Shown here in pieces: positions 7,665 through 16,496 of a stretch of DNA of 36,715 nt; the first letter of the stretch is position 1, and each line of letters begins with the position of its first letter. The stretch is taken from the NCBI RefSeq assembly GCF_002294725.1, contig NZ_NSFT01000027.1, positions 1-36,715 of the forward strand, written 5' to 3'. Both the position numbers and the translations under genes were made by a program. The notes beneath the pieces are model-generated. The model was given only the letters and a program-made list of their open reading frames with translations. It made no database searches and had not been told where the DNA came from. Source of the stretch: Mesorhizobium sp. WSM4313. GTDB lineage: Bacteria > Pseudomonadota > Alphaproteobacteria > Rhizobiales > Rhizobiaceae.

Positions 7665-8432
7665 TCAGCAAATGCCTTCGCACGGAATTCCGTCGCCGTC
7701 CCGGTCCAATTTGGGTCCCCAGCTACAGTTATTGAGATACCAGCGCGCCTCATCGCATGAGGAGATTTGCTTACAATAGCGACGCGGTTGACACGAATAG
7801 CTCTGAGCTATTTGGCGACGGCCTGTAAGGCCGTAGGATGTGTCATTACCGGGTTTATTGTTGGCTGCATGTGTTGCTCGCCAATCCCAAGGGGCTGTGA
7901 AAGTGCCAACCCAGATGCCAATCTTGGCCCTTTGGGCATCTGCCTGTTGTGACGCGTAACTACCATGGCTGTATCGAGGCCAATCCAGGGCATAACCCTG
8001 TTCGACCATCCAAGACGCAATGCTAGCACCGTCCGCCCGCTGACAATCACCAACGAAGCGGTTGTAACGATCCCACGAAACAAAGTTGCACTGGATGGGT
8101 CGGGATTGACTGAGGAAGATGTCCAGTGCTTCTGCGGATTTGCGGCCGCATGGGTATTCTTGCCCGCTTGCGTCGCTGCAGTTTTGGCTGCTTTCAGGTG
8201 CGTCGATGCCATTGAAACGAATACGCTGTCCGTGGATCTCGATCGTGTCCCCGTCAACGATGGACGCTACGCCGACGATAGGCTTCGGTTTTGACCCGAG
8301 TGCGCTTGCTGTATTGGGTCCCGCGATCTGGTTGCCCCACCCTGTAAAGTAGGAGGTGACATAAGCGCCCACTGCTAGCGTGATCACCAGGATCGCGGCT
8401 AATGATTTATGTGAAAAGAAACGCTTGCGCAT
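7665..8432 (-). CDS. membrane-anchored thermonuclease (SNase) with Excalibur domain
   Basis: ATG 8432 gives 255 residues and avoids overlap with mucR; a longer frame to 8594 adds a low-complexity Arg/Ser stretch. A signal anchor covers residues 11-30. The staphylococcal nuclease domain spans about 52-180: IVDGDTIEIHGQRIRFNGID with the active-site Arg at 72, Glu 80 in DAPE, and Arg 125 in DRYNRFVG. A calcium-binding Excalibur domain ends the protein (residues 219-255) with the DRDGDGIPCE loop. The likely role is hydrolysis of extracellular or periplasmic nucleic acids with calcium. The combination is common in alphaproteobacteria. The gene follows mucR on the same strand. Confidence 0.9.
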   Translation of the reverse strand: MRKRFFSHKSLAAILVITLAVGAYVTSYFTGWGNQIAGPNTASALGSKPKPIVGVASIVDGDTIEIHGQRIRFNGIDAPESSQNCSDASGQEYPCGRKSAEALDIFLSQSRPIQCNFVSWDRYNRFVGDCQRADGASIASWMVEQGYALDWPRYSHGSYASQQADAQRAKIGIWVGTFTAPWDWRATHAANNKPGNDTSYGLTGRRQIAQSYSCQPRRYCKQISSCDEARWYLNNCSWGPKLDRDGDGIPCEGIC

Positions 8433-8529
8433 AATTGAAACCCGGCCGCGTCTTGGCCGCGAGCTGCGGCGATGGGAATAGCGATCGCGATTCAATTTTC
8501 GATCCTTTGCGAAGCTGCCAAATGTTTTG

Positions 8530-8979
8530 CTAGCGCGTCTTTGACTTCTTGGCTGCTGCTTTCTTGGGCGCGGCTGCTGTGCGACCGAGGCCAATCGATT
8601 TTGCCAATCTGGAGCGATTGGCTGAATAGTTAGGCGCGACCATGGGGTAATCGTTGGAGAGGCCCCATTTTTGGCGATAGGCGTCGGGCGTCAGTCCAAA
8701 ATGCGTGTTCAAGTGTCTCTTGAGGGACTTGAACTTTTTGCCGTCTTCGAGGCAGACGATGTAGTCTGGAGTGACTGAGCGCTTGGGGTTGACCGCGGGA
8801 ACTTGGTCGGGTTTTTCCGGTTCGGACGGCTGGCCGATACGCGCTAATGACGAATTGATGCTGGCAATAAGGTCCGGCAATGAGGAGACCGGCACTGAAT
8901 TCTTGCTCACATAAGCCGCAACGATATCGGCGGTAAGCTCCATCAGCGCGGTGGCCGTATTTTGGATTTCGTCAGTCAC
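8530..8979 (-). CDS. MucR/Ros family transcriptional regulator
   Basis: The start is GTG 8979 with GGAG about eight bases upstream; the protein is 149 residues. The N-terminal half has the family's ELTADIVAAYVSKN helix, used for higher-order oligomerisation in known MucR proteins. The zinc finger is at about residues 82-105: IVCLEDGKKFKSLKRHLNTH, with the Cys-Asp-His-His ligand set of prokaryotic Ros/MucR fingers. The block YRQKWGL, YPMVAPNYSANRS, LAKSIGLG follows, and a basic Ala/Lys tail ends it. Family members repress surface polysaccharide, motility and horizontally acquired genes by binding AT-rich DNA. Many rhizobia carry several copies; this one is probably an accessory paralogue. Targets here are not visible. 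Confidence 0.95.
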   Translation of the reverse strand: MTDEIQNTATALMELTADIVAAYVSKNSVPVSSLPDLIASINSSLARIGQPSEPEKPDQVPAVNPKRSVTPDYIVCLEDGKKFKSLKRHLNTHFGLTPDAYRQKWGLSNDYPMVAPNYSANRSRLAKSIGLGRTAAAPKKAAAKKSKTR

Positions 8980-9219
8980 TTCATGGCTCCGGACTTCTGC
9001 AGTGAAATCCCGATCTATTACTTATCGGCTAAAAAAACCAGTAGAGGGAGGATACTAAATGCCAGGCGCTAATAGTGATGAATGTTAAAGCGCCAATCAG
9101 AATGCGGAACCACGAGAGACGGTGGATTGATTGGGCGCGGCGTTTTCTTTGTATGACCAGGAAAGCGGCTTGAGGCTCACAGGCGGATGCATTTAGATTT
9201 GGACGAGTAGGACCTACGC

Positions 9220-9414
9220 ATGACATTTTCGAAAGACCCGCCGCCGGAGGTTAAGCCCCAGAAGGATAAGGCAAAGACTGGATCTGAATTGGACCGCGTT
9301 CCAAGTGCGGGAGCCATTCGGGTCCGCAACGGACTCTCTGTGTCAGAAAAAGACATTGTGGAGGCGGCTAAATACGGGGGCAGGGAGCGAGAATCCTCGT
9401 CGGATAGCGACTAG
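9220..9414 (+). CDS. hypothetical protein, 64 aa
   Basis: This is a small, very hydrophilic frame from ATG 9220 with a GTAGGA ribosome site about eight bases upstream. The first 25 residues are Lys/Pro-rich. The middle contains VRNGLSVSEKDIVEAAKYGGRERE, which reads like genuine coding sequence, and the tail is Ser/Asp-rich. No domain is recognised. It is divergent from mucR with 240 bases between. A minus-strand frame at 9029-9226 with one hydrophobic segment overlaps its start and cannot be excluded as an alternative. Confidence 0.4.
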   Translation: MTFSKDPPPEVKPQKDKAKTGSELDRVPSAGAIRVRNGLSVSEKDIVEAAKYGGRERESSSDSD

Positions 9415-9579
9415 GCAAAGGGGGCCAAGAATGCAGGCTCTGACCCATATCACACGTCGCAATATTGGACGGTGTCCAGAAGTGATCGCAGTCGTTTCTA
9501 ATTGAACACGGCTGTTTTTTCTTGCGCGAACGCTCTACGCGGGCTCTAGCTGGTTCTCCTTTCAAAGGGGATGTAAGTC

Positions 9580-12500
9580 TTGGACGTAAAACAGTCAGTC
9601 TTCCAAAGCGATCTCCCTCTAAAGGAGAAACTCGAGCGCGCCAGGATGGAGTTGCTCGATCTTTCCGCCCGCAATCGACTTTTGAATGTGCCGCGGTTTT
9701 CCAAGAGCGCGAAGACGATCGATATCGTCGATGAGAAGTCGTCCGAAATTTATCGATTGCTGGTGACCGAAGGAAAGGCTTTTACCTTCCTGGCCGGCAA
9801 GCCCGATAGGCCGAAAGCGGGCCAGGATGAAAGCAGCCCTCCAGACGAAGAGATCGACTATTCCCCCGTCGCTCTCGCCCAACCAGAGGACGATGGAGTC
9901 GATAACAGAGGGATATCCGCGCGGCACTCGGACACCAAGCTGCAGACGCGTATGACCCCAACTGGGCTGCAGCGGCGGCTCCTTGATCTCTACCATGATG
10001 CCCGCACACTCGAGGAAGAGCAGGGCGTCAATATCCTCTTTCTGGCCCTTGGAATGCTGAAGTGGATTGACCCGAACAACAAAGAGAACATCCGTCAGGC
10101 CCCCCTCATTTTGGTGCCGGTTCGGCTTGAGCGAGGGGCCGCTGGAGAAAAATTCCGCCTACGAGCCCGGCCGGAAGATCTTACCGCAAACCTCTCCTTG
10201 GAACTCTATCTCGACCGCATTCACAAGCTCGCTCTGCCGCGTTTTGAGGTGGGAGATGACTTCGACGTCTCGGCCTATCTCGATGCCGTTGCCGAAGCAA
10301 TTTCGACCAAAGAGGGTTGGGAGGTGCTTCGCGACGATATGGTGCTCGGCTTCTTCTCGTTTGCGAAGTTCTTGATGTACCGTGATCTGGATCCGGATCT
10401 CTGGCCCGATGGCGCAAAGATTATCGAACAACCGAAGATCCGCTCGCTTCTTTCAGATGGTTTCGAAACACGCGAGCCGCTTATGTCGGACGACATAGCG
10501 ATTGATCCGCACATTGCGCCCGCCGAAATGTTGCATATCGTCGACAGTGACAGTTCTCAGACACTGGCGATCCATGACGTCAGAAAAGGTCGCGACCTCG
10601 TTATCCAAGGTCCGCCTGGGACAGGAAAATCGCAGACGATCGCAAACATTATTGGGTCGGCCGTTGCCGACGGAAAGACCGTGCTGTTCGTGGCCGAAAA
10701 GATGGCAGCGCTGGAGGTCGTCAAGCGACGGCTTGACACTGCTGGGGTGGGGGACGCCTGCCTTGAGCTGCATAGTAACAAGGCGAACAAGCGCATGATG
10801 CTAGAGGAGCTGCGGCGAACCTGGCAACTCGGATCGCCCAGGGGCCAGCTTCCTTCTTCCCTAACTGATCGCTTGCTGGAGGCTCGCGATAAACTCAACG
10901 CACATGCTGCACGAATGCACGTTGCGTTCGGAGCGTCCGAACTCACTCCTTATCAGGTTCTCGGCCAGCTAACCCGACTAAGGCAGGTCGGTCAGAAACC
11001 AGTGGACATCGAACTTACGGATGCCACAAGCTGGACAACTGACGGCGTTTCGCAACGTCGCAAATTGCTCGATGAGGTCTCTCAGCGGATCAACGAGATC
11101 GGCTTGCCGATCCACCACCCGTGGCGGGGAGTTGGCCTGGATGTCGTTCTTCCAACGACCATTGAGAGGCTCGTCCCACGCATCGCGGCGTTGCTGGACC
11201 AAGCCAAGGCACTGCACGCCAAACTGGTCGGTATCGCTGAGCGGATCAAGGCCGAGCCTCCGAAAATTCTCAGCGACAGCGGCGAGATAGAAGATCGCGC
11301 TGAGCTTCTCGCGTCCGCGCCTGGACTTCCTGCCGAGGCGCTCGTCTCGCCGGTATGGGATGAGCGTCCGAAAGACATTTCATCGCTTCTCTGGTCAGGA
11401 ACGGATTTCGCCCGCAAGTCCGAGGAACTTTCGGAGCAGTTGGCGGCAACGGCTATCGACACGCCAATTGAAGGTCTCGAGACAGAGCTTGCAAAGCTTC
11501 CCTCGGAATTTCCGAAAGATGGTTTCCATCGTGCGCGACAGCTCACCATTCTGCTCCCACGCTTGAGGGAAGAAGCTGAGCGCCTGAATCAGGAACTCGG
11601 ATCGGCGATATTGCCAGACACGTTGGCAGGCTTGCTCAGGCTGGCCGTGACCGGCGAGCGAGTAGCGGCAGCACCTGACGCAAGTCCGGAGGCCTTCGCA
11701 GCCACCGTTTGGGACTCCGGACTTGAGCAGGCAGGCGACCTTGCCGACAGCGTAGCGACGCTTGAGGCTGCCAGAGCCGACCTTCAGGGCAAGGTTGTTG
11801 ACGCGGCGTGGAGCACCGAGGTGGCCGCGGCGCGGCAGGCGCTCGCCACACACACGGGAATATTGAAAGCATTGAACGGCGACTACCGTCGCGCCACAGC
11901 ACTTGCGCGGACTATTGTGGTCGACCCTAGCGCGCCTGCGACGCAGATAGTTGGTCTCCTCGACCTTTTGATGAAGGGTCAGGCTGCCGCAGCAAGAGTC
12001 CGCGAAGGCGACGCTTTTGGCCGTTCCGCCTTCGGGGCAGATTGGCGTGGGGAGCGATCGGCTTCCGCGCCACTGCTCGCGCTAGTGGAGTGGATGCGGA
12101 CTCTACGAGGGCTAGGCCCCGAACCTCGGATTATCGCCGGCCGGATGGCGGAACGCTCCGAGGCCGGTGCGCGTGCAGCGCGCGTTCGCAAGGTTATCGA
12201 AATCGGTCGGCCAATTATCGAAGGTTTCTGGAACGATCTCGGGCACCTCGCGTCATCCATGCTAGGCGACGTGGCTTCCGCCGAGCGGGCCTCGCTGCAA
12301 CTGATGGAAGCGAAGGCGAGCACTGTAGCTCAAGCCGATGATGCGTCACGACAGGTTCTGACTGACGTTCCGGATCTAATCACTGAGCGGGTGGAGCTAC
12401 TGCGCCGACTAGGCAGACTACAAGCACTTGCTCAAGGGATCGATGCGGGAGAGAGCCTTGGCAAGTTCGTATTCGGCTCGTCGTGGCACGGTCGAGGATC

Positions 12501-15165
12501 CGATTGGGCCGCTCTCACGCAAGCCGAGCTTTGGCTGAAAGAAAATGGCTCGATCCGACATCTGGCTGCGCGGTTGCCTGAAAGAATCGAGATCGCAAAC
12601 TCGGCACGTTCAGCACGTGAAGCGGCCCAAGCGGCAGCGCGGGAATTGAAGGCGCTTACAGGGGATTTGAAAGCCGATGCTCCCTCCTTGTTTGGAGTAG
12701 TCGATTTTCCGGACGTCGCGATAGGCGAGGTCGTTTCTCGGCTGCAGGGTTGGCTCGATCATCAGGAGCAGCTCTCGAAATGGGTTGCCTATGAAGAGCG
12801 ATCCGAAACGGCCCGAAAGGCTGGACTGGGACAGTTGATAGACGGCCTAGCCAACGGCCAGATTACAACAGGATCGGCTCGATCAGTTTTTGATATGGCC
12901 TACTACGAACGAATGTTTCTGGCGATGGCGACCGATGAGCCGGAGCTGGCAAGGTTCGACGGGGAACTGCATTCCAGGGCTGTACGTGACTTCGCAGATC
13001 TGGACCGCCAGCGCATCAAGGCCGGCGCCATCGAAGTTGTAACGGCTCATCACCGGAAAATTCCTTCAAGAGACGGCGGAGCTGGACCTGTCGGACTGCT
13101 TCGTTCTGAGATGGCGCGCAGACGAGGCCACATGCCCATCCGGCAATTGATGCAGAAGGCAGGCCCTGCCATCCAGGCGCTGAAGCCAGTGTTCATGATG
13201 AGCCCGCTTTCGGTGGCGCAATTCCTGTCGCCCGGCCGGATGTCCTTCGATCTGCTCGTGATGGACGAGGCGTCTCAGATCCAGCCCGTGGACGCACTTG
13301 GCTCGGTCGCCAGGGCCAGTCAGGTGGTCGTCGTTGGCGACGAACGCCAACTGCCACCCACGACATTCTTCGCGAAGATGACAGGCTCGCAGTCTGAAGA
13401 TGACGAGGGTGAGGGCGCGCAGGTCGCCGACATTGAAAGCATCCTCGGCCTGTTCACGGCCCGCGGCTTGCCGCAGCGTATGCTGCGCTGGCACTACCGT
13501 AGCCGTCACCAATCTCTAATCGCAGTATCGAACAGCCAGTTCTACGAGAACCGGCTTTTCATCGTGCCAAGCCCTTATACCCAAGAGGCAGGTATGGGGT
13601 TGCGGTTTCATCATGTGCCGGAGGGGGTCTTCGATTCCGGCGGCACAGGAACCAATCCGGTAGAGGCGAGAGCAGTAGCGGAGGCGATCATCCGTCATGC
13701 GAAGGTGAACCCGCAAGAGACTCTAGGCGTTGCAACATTTTCGGTTAGCCAACGCCGCGCGATCCAGGATGAACTCGAAGCGCTGCGGCGACTAAATCCC
13801 GACACCGAGGAATTCTTTCACGCTCATCCAAGCGAGCCATTCTTCGTCAAGAACCTCGAAAATGTTCAAGGCGATGAGCGCGACGTGATCATGATCTCGG
13901 TGGGGTATGCCAAGAATGCCCAGGGATACATGGCCATGCGTTTCGGCCCTCTTGGCGCGGAAGGCGGCGAGCGTCGGCTCAACGTCCTCATAAGCCGCGC
14001 CAAGCGCAGCTGCGAAGTATTCGCGTCCATCACAGACGAGGACATCGACCTGGAGCGTGGCAAAGGGAAAGGCATCTTCGCCTTCAAGCTCTTCTTGCAC
14101 TACGCGAGAACAGGGCGAATTTCGCTTGCCCAAGTCACGGTTCGCGAAATGGATTCAATCTTTGTAGAACAGGTAGCCAACGCGCTGATCGAAATGGGTT
14201 ATCAGGTTCATGCTCAAGTGGGCATTGCCGGCTTCTTCATCGACCTCGCAGTTGCGGATCCAGAGAGGCCAGGCCGCTATATTCTTGGCATCGAATGCGA
14301 TGGCGCAGAATATCACTCATCTCGCTCGGCCAGAGATCGAGACCGGCTTCGGCAGTCGGTTCTGGAAGACCATGGTTGGATCATCCATCGCATCTGGAGC
14401 GCTGACTGGTTCCAACGGCCTCGTGAGCAGCTGGAGCGAACCATACTAGCGATTGAGGCCGCCAGAAAAGAACTCGATGAGCGGGCCGAATTGGGGGTCC
14501 AGAGAAATCGAGCTGTAGCCGTGCAGGTTGTTACGGTCGACCGAGGCAACGTGACGGAAATCGGTCTCGAAAGCACAAACGGATCCGAGACACCCAATCG
14601 AGCCTACGAAGAGGCCGAACTAAAGCGACCGGGATCGTTCGAACTCCACGAGACGCCCAGCGGAATCATGGCCGGACTGGTCGAGCAGGTCGTGGCTACA
14701 GAAACGCCAATCCATGTCGACGAAATAGTTTCGCGTATTCGGGACGCCTGGGGTCTGCAGCGGGCCGGTGGCAGGATTCAGGATGCAATCGAGCGGGGGG
14801 TAAGCATAGCACAGAGAGGTGGTTCAGTAGCCCGTCGAGGCAACTTCTGCTTCAAGCCAGGTGTTCCTGTTCGTCTCAGGGATCGCAGTGGGGTCGTGTC
14901 CGCTGGATTGCGCAAGCCCGAAATGATTGCGCAGGACGAGGTCGCCCAAGGCGCTATGGAAGTCGTGAAATCCAACCTCGGTGCGACAGAGGAAGAAATC
15001 GCCACAGGCGTTGCCAGGATGCTGGGCTTCAAAGCCACAAGCGCACAATTAAGGCAGCTGATTTCAGCTGGGGTCGCCGATTTGGTTGCCAAAGGAGTGT
15101 TACGGTCCCAAGACGGCTTGTTGGTGGCCGGCGAATCCGCGAGCGAGAAATTAGCTGAAGTGTAA
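9580..15165 (+). CDS. DUF4011 - SF1 helicase - Vsr-like nuclease - DUF3320 protein (Hhe-like)
   Basis: The start is TTG 9580, following AAGGGGA; the protein is 1861 residues. The N-terminus has the DUF4011 signature ELLDLSARNRLLN (about residues 25-37). Helicase motif I is GPPGTGKS at 344-351. A long alpha-helical insertion covers about 430-1150. Motif II is MDEASQ at 1228-1233, followed by GDERQLPP, WHYRSRHQ, NVQGDERDVIMIS and RRLNVLISRAKRS. A Vsr/DUF559-type nuclease domain follows, with Asp 1555 and IECDG at 1571-1575, then YHSSRSARDRDRLRQ. DUF3320 covers about 1695-1770. This architecture matches, from memory, the single-gene Hhe anti-phage system. It is followed by SbcD- and SbcC-like genes, suggesting joint work on DNA ends. 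Confidence 0.92.
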   Translation: MDVKQSVFQSDLPLKEKLERARMELLDLSARNRLLNVPRFSKSAKTIDIVDEKSSEIYRLLVTEGKAFTFLAGKPDRPKAGQDESSPPDEEIDYSPVALAQPEDDGVDNRGISARHSDTKLQTRMTPTGLQRRLLDLYHDARTLEEEQGVNILFLALGMLKWIDPNNKENIRQAPLILVPVRLERGAAGEKFRLRARPEDLTANLSLELYLDRIHKLALPRFEVGDDFDVSAYLDAVAEAISTKEGWEVLRDDMVLGFFSFAKFLMYRDLDPDLWPDGAKIIEQPKIRSLLSDGFETREPLMSDDIAIDPHIAPAEMLHIVDSDSSQTLAIHDVRKGRDLVIQGPPGTGKSQTIANIIGSAVADGKTVLFVAEKMAALEVVKRRLDTAGVGDACLELHSNKANKRMMLEELRRTWQLGSPRGQLPSSLTDRLLEARDKLNAHAARMHVAFGASELTPYQVLGQLTRLRQVGQKPVDIELTDATSWTTDGVSQRRKLLDEVSQRINEIGLPIHHPWRGVGLDVVLPTTIERLVPRIAALLDQAKALHAKLVGIAERIKAEPPKILSDSGEIEDRAELLASAPGLPAEALVSPVWDERPKDISSLLWSGTDFARKSEELSEQLAATAIDTPIEGLETELAKLPSEFPKDGFHRARQLTILLPRLREEAERLNQELGSAILPDTLAGLLRLAVTGERVAAAPDASPEAFAATVWDSGLEQAGDLADSVATLEAARADLQGKVVDAAWSTEVAAARQALATHTGILKALNGDYRRATALARTIVVDPSAPATQIVGLLDLLMKGQAAAARVREGDAFGRSAFGADWRGERSASAPLLALVEWMRTLRGLGPEPRIIAGRMAERSEAGARAARVRKVIEIGRPIIEGFWNDLGHLASSMLGDVASAERASLQLMEAKASTVAQADDASRQVLTDVPDLITERVELLRRLGRLQALAQGIDAGESLGKFVFGSSWHGRGSDWAALTQAELWLKENGSIRHLAARLPERIEIANSARSAREAAQAAARELKALTGDLKADAPSLFGVVDFPDVAIGEVVSRLQGWLDHQEQLSKWVAYEERSETARKAGLGQLIDGLANGQITTGSARSVFDMAYYERMFLAMATDEPELARFDGELHSRAVRDFADLDRQRIKAGAIEVVTAHHRKIPSRDGGAGPVGLLRSEMARRRGHMPIRQLMQKAGPAIQALKPVFMMSPLSVAQFLSPGRMSFDLLVMDEASQIQPVDALGSVARASQVVVVGDERQLPPTTFFAKMTGSQSEDDEGEGAQVADIESILGLFTARGLPQRMLRWHYRSRHQSLIAVSNSQFYENRLFIVPSPYTQEAGMGLRFHHVPEGVFDSGGTGTNPVEARAVAEAIIRHAKVNPQETLGVATFSVSQRRAIQDELEALRRLNPDTEEFFHAHPSEPFFVKNLENVQGDERDVIMISVGYAKNAQGYMAMRFGPLGAEGGERRLNVLISRAKRSCEVFASITDEDIDLERGKGKGIFAFKLFLHYARTGRISLAQVTVREMDSIFVEQVANALIEMGYQVHAQVGIAGFFIDLAVADPERPGRYILGIECDGAEYHSSRSARDRDRLRQSVLEDHGWIIHRIWSADWFQRPREQLERTILAIEAARKELDERAELGVQRNRAVAVQVVTVDRGNVTEIGLESTNGSETPNRAYEEAELKRPGSFELHETPSGIMAGLVEQVVATETPIHVDEIVSRIRDAWGLQRAGGRIQDAIERGVSIAQRGGSVARRGNFCFKPGVPVRLRDRSGVVSAGLRKPEMIAQDEVAQGAMEVVKSNLGATEEEIATGVARMLGFKATSAQLRQLISAGVADLVAKGVLRSQDGLLVAGESASEKLAEV

Positions 15166-15236
15166 CGGGGCGCTGCAGCGCCCTCGTTGCAATTTCTGTC
15201 GAAGCTCGGAACACCTCTTTTGCTGGCGGAGGCCGA

Positions 15237-16496
15237 ATGGCATTTCGATTCGTACACACGGCCGATATTCATCTCGACTCGCCGCTTCGTTCGCTGGCGA
15301 TGCGAAATCCCGATCTTGCCGGGCTGGTGGGCGACGCCAGCCGCCAGGCATTCGTTTCGATAGTGGATCTCTGCCTTGAGGAACGTGTGGCCGCGTTGGT
15401 CATTGCTGGCGACCTATACGATGGCGACCAGACTTCAATGAAGACAGCGCGGTTCTTGGGCGCGCAGATGACACGCCTGCACCAGGCCGGCATCATGGTT
15501 TTCAAGATCCGCGGTAATCATGACGCCCTGTCGCGGATTTCCAAACAGCTGGTATTTCCCGACACCGTTACCATCTTTGGTGGTCGTGCTCAGTCGGTAT
15601 TGCAGACAGCCGGCGGTCTGGACGTCGTATTCCATGGTTTGAGCTTTGCGAACCCTAAGGCGCCGGACAGCCTGTTAACCAAATATCCGGCGGCTCGTGA
15701 AGGGGCCGTCAACATAGGCATCATGCATACCAGTCTGGCTGGATCGCCAGGTCACGACGTTTACGCGCCCTGCAGCATCGCTGACTTGCACGCCCACGGT
15801 TTCGACTATTGGGCCCTCGGCCACATCCATGCTCGCCAAGTCCATCCTGGCGCCAGTGCCGTGGTGATGCCGGGAATACCGCAGGGGAGGGATATCAACG
15901 AGGCCGGTGAGAAATCAGTCACCCTGGTGACGGTGCGCCACGACCGTTCGGTGGAGATCGAGGAACGGCTGACCAGCGTTGCGCAGTTCGAACGGGTGAG
16001 CGTCGACCTTACCGGAGCGGTGGAGTGGCCCGAGGCCGTCGCGCGTGTTCGCTTCGCACTCGAAGAGATGCGGGCAACCGTCCGATCGCGTCATGCTGTG
16101 GCTCGCATTGGCCTGACAGGAACGTCACCACTGATGTGGGCGCTGATCCGCGACAGGGACCTCCTTCTTGCCGAAGCCGAACAGGCTGCGGAACAGCTAG
16201 GCCATACGTGGGTGGAGAAGCTCGAGCTTGACCTCGCGCCGCCTCGGACGGAGACCGCCGAGGATATTGCTGATCCGATTTTCGAACTCGAGCAATCAAT
16301 GCGTGCCGATGCCACCTCGGAGGCCTTCCGCGCTGAGGCGAGGGCGTTCGTCCAAAAGATGGTCGCCGACCTTCCGGCCGACGGGCGGGATTTTGCTGGG
16401 ACGGACGAAGCCGGGCTGGAACAGTTCCTCGATCAGGTGCTTTCCAAGGGCGCGGACTTGGTGACTGCCCGCCTTAAGGCCGGTGGATCGTCATGA
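15237..16496 (+). CDS. SbcD/YhaO-like DNA repair exonuclease
   Basis: The protein has 419 residues; ATG 15237 has GGAGG just upstream. It is a calcineurin-like metallophosphoesterase with every metal-binding motif in order: DIH (10-12), GDLYD (58-62), GNHD (93-96), MHTSL (H164) and GHIH (195-198). The C-terminal 170 residues are helical and match the capping/ATPase-docking part of YhaO and SbcD proteins. The family uses manganese to cut DNA ends and hairpins together with an SMC-like ATPase. That partner is the next gene, which overlaps the stop codon by four bases (ATGA). The Hhe-like gene ends 71 bases upstream on the same strand. Confidence 0.92.
   Translation: MAFRFVHTADIHLDSPLRSLAMRNPDLAGLVGDASRQAFVSIVDLCLEERVAALVIAGDLYDGDQTSMKTARFLGAQMTRLHQAGIMVFKIRGNHDALSRISKQLVFPDTVTIFGGRAQSVLQTAGGLDVVFHGLSFANPKAPDSLLTKYPAAREGAVNIGIMHTSLAGSPGHDVYAPCSIADLHAHGFDYWALGHIHARQVHPGASAVVMPGIPQGRDINEAGEKSVTLVTVRHDRSVEIEERLTSVAQFERVSVDLTGAVEWPEAVARVRFALEEMRATVRSRHAVARIGLTGTSPLMWALIRDRDLLLAEAEQAAEQLGHTWVEKLELDLAPPRTETAEDIADPIFELEQSMRADATSEAFRAEARAFVQKMVADLPADGRDFAGTDEAGLEQFLDQVLSKGADLVTARLKAGGSS

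Noticed and set aside
9029..9226. Minus-strand 65-residue frame with one hydrophobic segment
   Set aside because: No ribosome site or internal start fits, and it overlaps the better-supported small gene at 9220; kept only as a possible alternative.
10159..14597. Many long antisense frames inside the Hhe-like gene
   Set aside because: They are high-GC shadows of the coding frame with Arg/Ser-rich composition and no motifs.
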